64,000 nucleotides of DNA. It comes from Anaerolineaceae bacterium. GTDB lineage: Bacteria > Chloroflexota > Anaerolineae > Anaerolineales > Villigracilaceae. Below are positions 15,498 to 23,600 of this stretch, piece by piece. The notes beneath the pieces were generated by a model. That model was given only the letters and a program-made list of their open reading frames with translations, ran no database searches and was not told the origin of the DNA. The stretch spans positions 1 to 64,000 of the forward strand of contig WOUS01000001.1 in assembly GCA_009772985.1 (NCBI GenBank). The letters are read 5' to 3'. The first letter of the stretch is position 1, and every line of letters starts with the position of its first letter. A program made the position numbers and the translations under genes.

Positions 15498-16175
15498 TCA
15501 GTGTTCAGTGTTCAGTCGGCGGTGGACGACGAGGAGCAGGCCTGACTCGATGGACACGGACGCGGAGCCGCCGAGCATTTCGTTGCTGATGCCGCGCGTC
15601 TTTTCAGGGGTGAGCGTTTCGCCGCGCAGGGGCCAGCGCAGGCCGTCGGTGACGATGCCGGTGACCGGTCTGCCCCAGGGGAGCAGGGAAACGATGTCGC
15701 CTGGTGAGCCTTCGACCCGAGTCCGGCCGCGCACGAACCAGGCCGCCTCCACTCCATCATCAAGCCGGACGTCAAGCGCGGCGAGCCGGGGATCGGTCAG
15801 CAGGGCGAGGTTGGCGAGGGTCTGGTCGAGGCGTCCGCCCAGCGCGCCGGCGATGACGATCTCGTCCGCCCCCTGTTCGACGGCGTACGCCAGGGCCAGT
15901 TCGAGGTCGGTCTCGTTTTTGTCGGGCGGATACGCGACGAGCCGGACCTGGCGCTCGTCTGCCCAGCGCCGGTCGTCCGCGGTCAGCGAGTCGAGGTCGC
16001 CGATAATTGCGGAGGGGACGAGGCCGAGGGCGCGCAGGCGGCGCGTCCCGCCGTCGGCGGCGAGCAGCAGGTCGCCGGGCTGGATCAAACGGCGGACAGG
16101 TTCAAGGCCTGCCCCGAGCGCAGTCGAGGGGTCCGGGAGCGAACCGTTGGCGAAGATGATGGCGCGGGATGGCAT
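15498..16175 (-). CDS. thiN: thiamine pyrophosphokinase
   Basis: 225 aa. Transfers pyrophosphate from ATP to thiamine to give thiamine diphosphate. Motifs: DLLLAADGG, IIGDLDSL, YPPDKNETDLELAL and GALGGRLDQTLANL, all typical of the catalytic domain; the C-terminal ~80 residues form the thiamine-binding beta domain. Start ATG 16175 matches the family N-terminus (SRAIIFANGSLP); the longer open frame upstream is translated riboswitch RNA. Residues about 14-22 (DPSTALGAG) are encoded by a palindromic intergenic repeat inserted in frame. First gene of the riboswitch-controlled operon. Confidence 0.92.
   Translation of the reverse strand: MPSRAIIFANGSLPDPSTALGAGLEPVRRLIQPGDLLLAADGGTRRLRALGLVPSAIIGDLDSLTADDRRWADERQVRLVAYPPDKNETDLELALAYAVEQGADEIVIAGALGGRLDQTLANLALLTDPRLAALDVRLDDGVEAAWFVRGRTRVEGSPGDIVSLLPWGRPVTGIVTDGLRWPLRGETLTPEKTRGISNEMLGGSASVSIESGLLLVVHRRLNTEH
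16108..16134. repeat. palindromic repeat inside thiN coding sequence
   Basis: GACCCCTCGACTGCGCTCGG followed by GGCAGG on the minus strand, of the CCCTTCGACTTCGCTCAGGGCA repeat type. It encodes DPSTALGAG. The same repeat type in the same frame encodes DPSASLGAS in the flavoprotein gene at 63061-63084. Confidence 0.7.
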
Positions 16176-16191
16176 AAGGAGTTTCCTGTGC

Positions 16192-16236
16192 GCGGGGGTT
16201 GCTTCGCCTGGAAGAGCGCCAGGCTCGCAACGACAC
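16192..16236. repeat. short TTGCGAGC / GAAGCAA palindromic repeat in thiN leader
   Basis: GGTTGCTTCGCCTGG and CCAGGCTCGCAACGACAC arms flank GAAGAGCG. It is a relative of the larger repeat at 8070-8202 and lies between the attenuator and the thiN start. Confidence 0.6.
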
Positions 16237-16243
16237 GCCTGAA

Positions 16244-16269
16244 ACAAAAATCCTCCGCCTGGGGAGGAT
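16244..16269 (-). terminator. riboswitch attenuator
   Basis: On the minus strand ATCCTCC (16269-16263), a 6-nt loop and GGAGGAT (16256-16250) are followed by TTTTTGTTT. It lies just downstream of the TPP aptamer and upstream of thiN, the position expected for a ligand-dependent terminator. This suggests control by premature termination rather than only by translation. Confidence 0.75.
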
Positions 16270-16283
16270 GGTTGGATGAAAAC

Positions 16284-16370
16284 TATGGTCCCTCCGCCGG
16301 TATGATCCGGATCAGGTTCTGCGGGTCGAGCGTTTACGCTCCTCTCAGCCTGTCTTACAGGCTCCCCGTT
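16284..16370 (-). promoter_or_regulatory. TPP riboswitch (THI box)
   Basis: Read on the minus strand: GGGGAGCC, CTGAGAGGA, ACCCGCAGAACCTGATC, then CCGGATCATACCGGCGGAGG. These match the conserved pyrimidine-sensor helix (CUGAGA) and pyrophosphate-sensor helix (ACCUGAUC...GGAUCAUACCGGCGGAGGGA) of TPP riboswitches. High TPP should favour the terminator downstream and shut off the thiN-thiBPQ operon. Confidence 0.95.
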
Positions 16371-16384
16371 CAATTGTCGCCGCC

Positions 16385-16413
16385 AGTATACGGCTGGGCG
16401 GGCGGGATGTCAA
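16385..16413 (-). promoter_or_regulatory. consensus promoter of the thiamine operon
   Basis: TTGACA (16413-16408), a 17-nt spacer and TATACT (16390-16385). The predicted transcription start (~16378) is 8 nt before the riboswitch aptamer. Confidence 0.85.
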
Positions 16414-16422
16414 GGCAAAATC

Positions 16423-17247
16423 TCAGCGCACGCGGCGCTTCCACTCTTCCTTCAAGCGCAATTCTTCCGGGTCGGCGCCCGATTCGAGCGCCAGGAAGTC
16501 GGCCATCAGGCGGTTGAACGGCTGGCTTTCGTCGAGCATCGGGAAGTGGCCGGACTGTTCGAGGGGCACCAGGTGCATCCGTTCCGGCTTGGTCTCGATC
16601 CATTGCTCGGACGGGGCGCTGACAGCCGGGTCGTTCATCCCATGCACCATCAGGCAGGGGATCTGGAGCTGGCTCATAATGGCGGTGAAATCGAAATTGG
16701 TCAAACCGTTCATGGAAACGGTGATCGCCTGCGGGTCGGTCTTGGGAGTGTCGGTGCGGACGGCTTCGGCGAGCGGGTCGCGGCCGGCCAGCCAGTCGGC
16801 CAGGTCGGCGGGCGAGGCGGGGGAGCGCAGGCGGGCAGCGACATCTGTGATGGCCAGCGGGACGCTGACGACCATCATGCGGTCCACCTGGGCGGGGAAC
16901 TTGCGGGCGAACAGGATGGAGGTCAACGCGCCGAGGCCGTGGGCAACGATGGCGATCTTGCCGGTGCGCGCGCCGGCGGCTTCATCCTTGATGATCAGGC
17001 CCATCTTGAGCAGGAAATTGTCGAGCATGACAGCCTGCTTGTCGAGGGCATAGTAAAGCGGGTCGTGAGCGGTATCGCCGAAGCCCCACAGGTCGAGCGC
17101 ATAGCAGCGGTAGGACACGGCCGCGGTCTGCATGGCCGGGACCCAGTACCGCCACGTTCCGACCCAGCCGTGCAGGAAGATGACCGGACGTCCGCGTCCG
17201 AGCACTTCGTAATGCACGATGCCTTCTTCGAGGATGACTGCGCTCAT
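16423..17247 (-). CDS. alpha/beta hydrolase fold protein lacking the nucleophile serine
   Basis: 274 aa with an alpha/beta hydrolase core: oxyanion-hole motif FLHGWVGTWRYW, LDLWGFGDT, and a late histidine in LEQSGHFPMLDES. The nucleophile elbow reads VAHGLGALTS where active enzymes have GHSMGG, so the serine is replaced by glycine. The paralogue at 29010-29807 in the same operon keeps GHSMGG and has a near-identical N-terminus (EGIVHYEVLGRGRP versus QGIVHYEVYGRGRP). A binding or regulatory role, not hydrolysis, is inferred. Last gene of the ten-gene unit, starting 11 nt after the preceding stop. Confidence 0.82.
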   Translation of the reverse strand: MSAVILEEGIVHYEVLGRGRPVIFLHGWVGTWRYWVPAMQTAAVSYRCYALDLWGFGDTAHDPLYYALDKQAVMLDNFLLKMGLIIKDEAAGARTGKIAIVAHGLGALTSILFARKFPAQVDRMMVVSVPLAITDVAARLRSPASPADLADWLAGRDPLAEAVRTDTPKTDPQAITVSMNGLTNFDFTAIMSQLQIPCLMVHGMNDPAVSAPSEQWIETKPERMHLVPLEQSGHFPMLDESQPFNRLMADFLALESGADPEELRLKEEWKRRVR

Positions 17248-17258
17248 ACCGTTCCGGT

Positions 17259-17633
17259 TTAATGTCTGTGCTGCGTCAAAATCGCCTGGATGCGGGTGGT
17301 CAACTGGTCGGGAGCAAAAGGTTTCAAAAGGTATTCGACCGCGCCGGCGCTCAGGCCGGCCTGGATTTCATTATCCTGTCCTTTCGCCGAGAGGAACATA
17401 ATTGGAATGTCCTTCGTTTTCTTGTTTTCTTTTATTTTGGCGCAGGCTTCGTAGCCGGTCATGCGCGGCATGCGCACGTCGAGCAGGATCAGGTCGGGGA
17501 TTTCCTGCAAGGCCAGGGTCACGGCTTCCTCGCCATTACTGGCCGCGACTACTTCGTACCCGGCAAAACGGAGGGTGAAGGTGATTAGATCCCGGATGTC
17601 GCGTTCGTCTTCTGCAATCAGTATTTTCGCCAT
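17259..17633 (-). CDS. single-domain response regulator (CheY-like)
   Basis: 124 aa, only a receiver domain. The acidic pocket is ILIAEDERD, the phosphoacceptor Asp lies in LILLDVRMP, and the conserved lysine in LLKPFAPD. No output domain, so it works by protein contact or as a phosphate relay. It starts 3 nt after the giant kinase stop, which makes it the obvious phosphotransfer partner of that kinase. The downstream neighbour is the serine-less hydrolase homologue. Confidence 0.93.
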   Translation of the reverse strand: MAKILIAEDERDIRDLITFTLRFAGYEVVAASNGEEAVTLALQEIPDLILLDVRMPRMTGYEACAKIKENKKTKDIPIMFLSAKGQDNEIQAGLSAGAVEYLLKPFAPDQLTTRIQAILTQHRH

Positions 17634-17636
17634 AAA

Positions 17637-20600
17637 TCACTCCTCAACCTCATAGTTGGGCAGGGTGAACGAGAACGTGCTTCCCTCGCCCGGCATACCC
17701 ATGCTTTCCATCCATATCTTGCCCTTGTGCATGTTGACCAACTGGCGGACGATGGCCAGCCCCAGACCGGTTCCCGGGGTCGCCAGCACGAGCGGATCCT
17801 CGCCCCGGTAGAACCGCTCGAAGATGCGGTCCTGGTCGGCCAGCGGGATGCCGATGCCGGTATCCTTCACGTCCACCTGCACGGCGCTGTCCACGGGCTG
17901 GATGTGGATGGTGATCTGCCCGTTGGCCGGGGTGTAGTGATAGGCATTGTCCACCAGGTTGGTCAGCACCTGGCGGACGCGTTCCAGGTCGCCGTTCACG
18001 CGCGGCAGATCGGGCGGGGCGTCGAGGGTCAGGCCGATCGGCTTGTTCTCTTCCTGCGAACGGCGCAGCAGGTCGGTGATCACGTCGTCGGCGATCTCGC
18101 GCAGATCGAGCGCCTGCAGGGAGAGCGAGACGCGCCCGGCCTCGATGCGGGAAATGTCGAGCAGGTCGTTCACCAGGATGCTCAACCGATCGGTGTTGGC
18201 GCGGACGATGTCCAGGAAGTGGTTCTGGTTCTCGTTCAGCGCGCCGGCTGCGCCCATCAGCAGGATATCCACGTAGCCTTTGATGGAAGTCATCGGCGTG
18301 CGCAATTCGTGGCTGACCGTGGCCACGAATTCAGACTTGAGCCGGTCCACTTCGACCTCATGCGTGATGTCGCGGAAGATGGAGACCGTGCCCAGGAACT
18401 CGTCCTTCCAGATGACCGGCGACAGGTGGACCAGCACCACCTTGCCGGTTTCGAGGGTAAGTTGTTCGGCGTAGGTGTCGCCGGGCTGGTGGCTGGCCGG
18501 GTTGTTCGACCAGGAGCGGATGGTCAGCATCCAGGTCTGAGCCGCCTTGCCGAACAGGCCGACGAAACTGTCCAGCGTCTGGCCGAGGACCTGTCCCGAT
18601 TTCAGGCCGAGGATGCGTTCGGCCGACAGGTTCAGGAAGTTGATCACGTTGCCGGAATCGGTGACCAGCACGCCGTCGGCCACGGCTTCGAGGATGGCCT
18701 GCTGGCGGCTGGCCTCCACCTGCTGGCTGCGCAGCATCGAACCGAGACGTTCGGCCTGGTCGCGGATCAACTCGTACAACTGGGCGTTGTTGATGGCCAC
18801 GGCCACCTGGCTGCCGATGGCCTGCACCAGGTTCATCTGTTCCGGCGTGAAGTAGTCGGTCTGGCGGTGGAAGACCATGATGGCGCCGATGACTTCCTCG
18901 CCGACCATCAGCGGGGCGGCCACCACGCTGCGATGCAGGGGCGAACTGAGCGGCAGTTTGACCCAGCGCTTGTCCTTGCGGACGTCCGGGATGCGCACCG
19001 CCTGGCGGTTCTTGATCACCCAGCCGGCCAGTCCTTCGCCGACCTTGAGCGGGGTGGGTTTCGTGCTCTCCGTCATGACCGGGGTGACGTAGCCGTAGCC
19101 GGCGCGGTAGTGGATCGTGCCGTCCTGCTGGTTCAGCATGAGGATGCTGCCCTGCTCGGCGCCGATGGCGTCGTTCAGCAGCGCCAGGGTGCGGTTGAGG
19201 GCGCGGTCGAGGTCGAGGCTGGCCGAGACCTCGGTCAGGATGCGCAGGAGAGTTTCGGTGCTGCGCTGTTCCCGCTGGAGTTCGGCGGTGCGCTCGACCA
19301 CGCGCTGTTCCAGTTCCTCGTTCAGGCGGCTGGTCTCGGCGAAGAGCCGTCCGTTCTGGATGGCGACCGCGGCCTGGTTCGCCAGGGTGCCGAGGATCTG
19401 CTGCTCTTCCGTGCCGTACATGTTCGGCTGGTAACTCTGCGCCGAGAGCATGCCGATGATCTTGCCAGCCATGGTGATGGGAACGGCCACGATGGAGCGC
19501 GGCTGGCCCTCGCCAAACGTCTGCCCGCCGAGGGCCTCCACCTGCTCCATATCGGAGATGAGCAGCGGCTCGCCGCTGGCAATGACGCGTCCGCTCAGCC
19601 CCTCGCCGAGCGGGATGTGGACGTTCGGGGAGCGCCCGCCCGGGTCCATTAGGTAAGCGCCTTCGATGTCGCCCTGCTGTTCGTCGAGCAGGGCGATGAC
19701 GAACGATTCGGCCGGCATCAACTGGCTGGCGGCGCGGTGGATGGCGGCGTAGATCTCCTCCGGGTCGAGGCTGAGGCCGATCTCGTAGGAGGCGCGGTTG
19801 ATGATGGTCAGTTGCTCAGCGCGCGAGACCGTGGCCTGGTAGAGGCGGGCATTTTCGAGGGCAATGGCCGCCTGGTTGGCGATGGTGCGCGCCAGTTCGA
19901 TCTCGGTGGCGGAGAAGCGGACTTCCTCCGCCGTGTGGACGAACATCAGGGCGCGCAGGTTGGCGCCGCCCACGAGCGGCAGGACCAGCAGGGAGGCCGT
20001 CCCCTCGAGAAAACCGGCGAGCGGCTGGAGGTCCGGTTCGGTGGCGACGTTGGCGGCGCTGAAGACACCCAGCGACTCGCGCAGCCGGTCGAAGAGCGGG
20101 ACGGCGGGCATCGGCCGGGGCTGGGTCTCGCCGCCGGCGGCGGGGACGGTCATCCGCTCCACGGCCGCGCCGAACCGGTCGAAGGTCACGACCGAGACGC
20201 GCGCCGCTACCAGGGCCGAGCGCAATTCCTCGGCGGTCAGGTGCAGGATCTGCTCTTCGTTCAGCGAACCGCTCAGGCTGGCAGAAAGACGGTTGAGCAG
20301 CGCCAGCCTTTGCGAACGCTGGTCGAGTTCGGCGGCGCGGCGGACGCTCTCTTCGTACAAGCGGGCGTTGTCGAGCGAGACGGCGGACTGGCTGGCGAAG
20401 GTGGTGATGAGCTGCGAGTGCTCGACGGTGTAGAAGTGCGCCTCGGCTTTTTCGAGGGCGATTACGCCGGTCACTTCGCCCTTGGAGACGAGCGGGATGC
20501 CCATCCAGGCCAGGCGGTCAGGCTCCACCAGCGCGGGGAAGCGCGGGTCGGTGCGCACGTCGCCGACGATGATGGCCTGCATGGAGCCGATCATTTCCTT

Positions 20601-23600
20601 GAGCAGCGCCGAGTCTTCCACGGCCACCGTCAGGCCGATGCGCTCCTCGTCGTCGCCAAAGCCGCGCGCCGCCGCCGCCGAGAGGCGGTCTTCCTGGCGC
20701 AGCCACAGAATAGCGGTGTCATATGGCAGGATGGAGCGCAGCTGGTCGAGCAGGCCGGCGATCAACTGTCCCGATTGCAGGCTGGCGGTCATGGTGGTGG
20801 CGACGTTGGTGATGGCCTGCAACTGGGAGGCGCGTTCCTGCGAGGCCTGCACCAGGCGGACGTTCTCGAGGGCCAGCGCCACCTGCTGGGTCAGCGAAAG
20901 CAGGAGCGCCTCGTCTTCGGCAGAGAAGGCCGCGGCGGTGTTGAAGTTGTCCAGCACCAGCACGCCCAGCGCCTGTTCGGCGGTCTGGATGGGGATGAGC
21001 AGGCTGGAGACGGGCAGGCGCCCGGCGGTGGCTTCGCGGTAGCGGAGCAGATGCTCGGCGGGCAGGTTGTAGTCGCGGGCGAAGTTGACCTCGTCCACGC
21101 GGCGGGGCTGGCGGGACTCGAAGACCCGTCCGGGCAGGGCCTCGCCGGGGCGGTAGAGGATATCCTTCAGGCTTTCGACATTGGCATAATTGGCCGCCAC
21201 TTTCAGGACCAGGGCGGCCTGCTGCTCGTCCCAGGCCAGCACCGCGCCGGCGTGGGCGGCGGTCACCACGCGCAGGGCGCTGTCGAGCAGGGCTTTGATG
21301 ACGTTATCCGGGTCGAGACCGCTCAACTGGCGGCTGAAGTCGAGCAGCAGGTTGACCTCACGCAGGCGCCGGCGGGTCTCGGTGAGCAGGCTGATGTTCT
21401 GGAGGATGATGGAGACCTGGCGGGAGATCTGGAAGTAAACCTGCCGGTCTTCGTCGGTCAACGCCGGCATCGGCTCAGGGCTGAGCGCCAGGACGCCGGC
21501 CACCGGTTTGCCCTCCACCAGGATGGGGAGGCAAATGAAGCCCTTGGCGTGCAGGCTGGCAAGCAGCGGCGTGTCGCGCCAGGCGTCGTCCTGTTCGAGG
21601 TTCATCACCAGCAGCGTCTCGCCGGTCTGCAGGCTGGCGCGGAGCGGGTTGCGCTGGCCGAAGAGGGCCTCGGGACTGGTACCGCGCGGCACGTTCCCCA
21701 GCACGTGCAGCAGGTGCGGACCTTCGGGCGTGTTCTCGGCCACGATGGAAACGCTCATCTCCAGGCGGGTGAGCATCTCGCGGCCGAGCGCCAGCAGCGC
21801 CGACGGGCTGTCCACCTGGCGGTTGATGATCTCGGTCAGTTCGAGGCCGGCGCGGATGCGGCGGGCGCGGCGCTCGAGGTTGCGGATGGCGATCATCTGC
21901 TCCAGGTCCTTGTGGAGCAGGACGGGCAGGTGGCTCTGGCTGACCGACAGCAGTTGTTCCTGCCGTTCCAGGCTGGTCTTGAGCGTCTCCGACTGGCTGC
22001 GGAAGGCGGTCAGGAGGCGGCTGGACTGGATGACGAGCGCCGCCTGGGCGGCAAACACTTCCACCGTTTCCAGCGCGACCCGGTCCGGGCGCAGGCCGTC
22101 GCGCGGCGCGTCCAGGCTGATGAGGCCGACAGGATTCCCCTCGGAGTCGTGCAGCGGGTAGAGCAGCGTGTCCTCCGGATGCCAGGCATCCGGCGCCTGG
22201 CTGGAGGTATCTGGCAGCAGGGTGACCAGTTCGACTTCCGAGGAAACCACCGGCGTCTTGTCGAACGGAATGAAATACCCCTGGCCGACCTTGAACTCGT
22301 CGCGCAGCAACTGGCCGAGACCCGACCAGGGCTGCTGGCGAGCTTTGAGCATGTTGAGCGTTTCGATGGGCATGCCCACGCCCGCCACCCGGCGCTGGAT
22401 CTGGGTCTCGGATTCCACGATGCTGACCAGCACCACCTGGAAAGGTGTGGCTTCCTGGATTCCGTACGCCAGCGTCTCGAGCGACTCCTCCAGCGGTTTT
22501 TCGATCCCCAGCACGCTGGAAGTCTCGAACAGTTTGGTCATGGCGTCTGAGCGGCGGCGCAGCAGTTCGTTGCGCTGGGTCTGCTCGCGGTAGCGTTGGT
22601 AGTTGCCGAGCGCGATGGCCGCCTGCACCGCCAGGGACTGCGTGATCTCGATGGCAGTCCCGTCGAAACAGCCGGGTTCGGCGGCGTGCAAGTGGATCAA
22701 CCCCGAGGTTTTTTCCTGGTAGGAGATCGGCGCCACCAGTTCGGAAAGCACTCCCTCGTGGGCGGGCTGGTACCCTTGCGGGTCGGGATGGTTTACTATC
22801 CGCGGTTTGCCATCCTGCAAGACCGCCTGCTCGACCGGGGAAAGGCCGCCGGTGGGCGCGTCGCCGGTGAAAGCGATGATCGCCGGCTCGCCTTCGGGCT
22901 GCGTCTCGAAGAACAGGATCGCGCCGCAGGAGGCGCGCGTCGTCTGCAGGGCCTCGTTGTGAACCACCTGGAGCAGGCGGTTCAGGTCGAGGGTGCTGCT
23001 CAATTCCCGGCTGATGCGGGTCAGGGAGGAGAGGTGCTCGATGCGGCGGCGCAGGGTCTCGTCAGTCTGGCCGCTGAGCAGGCTGCTCTCCACCGCCGAG
23101 GCCAGCTGCCCGGCGGCGGTGGCCATTACCTGCAAGTCATAACTGTCAAAGAAGTCCTTTTTCCGGCTGCCGATCATCATCTCGCCGAGGCCGCGCTCAT
23201 GCACCACCAGCGGCACCAGGATGGATGATTCCATCCTGAGCGTCTCAACCATGGGGCGGTACACCGGCAGGATACGTTGATCCTCCGAGAGGTGGGTCGA
23301 GAGGAACGAACGGCGGCTCCCGGTGACTGTGGATGGGAACTGGGCGTTGTCCACGAACAGGCGGGAGAGCGGAGCGGTCTCTTCGGCAGAGACCCCCCAG
23401 AGCGAGGCAGTGTGCAGGCTGAGCGCGCCCTGCACCTCGTCGAGCAGGAAGACGGCGGCCGCGTCGGCCTGCATCAGGCGTCCCAGTTCCTGGAGGGCGT
23501 AACGAAGGATCTCGTCCAGCGTGGCGGAGGAACCCGCCAGGCTGGAGATCCGCCGCAGGGACTCCGAGCGCTGGGCGCGCCGGCGGCTCTCGCGGACAAG

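Noticed and set aside
16176-16373. 66-codon N-terminal extension of thiN
   Set aside because: It translates the TPP riboswitch and attenuator; the family N-terminus starts at ATG 16175.
19737-22550. 937-codon open frame on the plus strand
   Set aside because: Antisense shadow of the GAF kinase; translation is low-complexity (runs of HGG, VEDD, LGQ) with no domain motifs, while the minus strand has clear GAF and kinase motifs.
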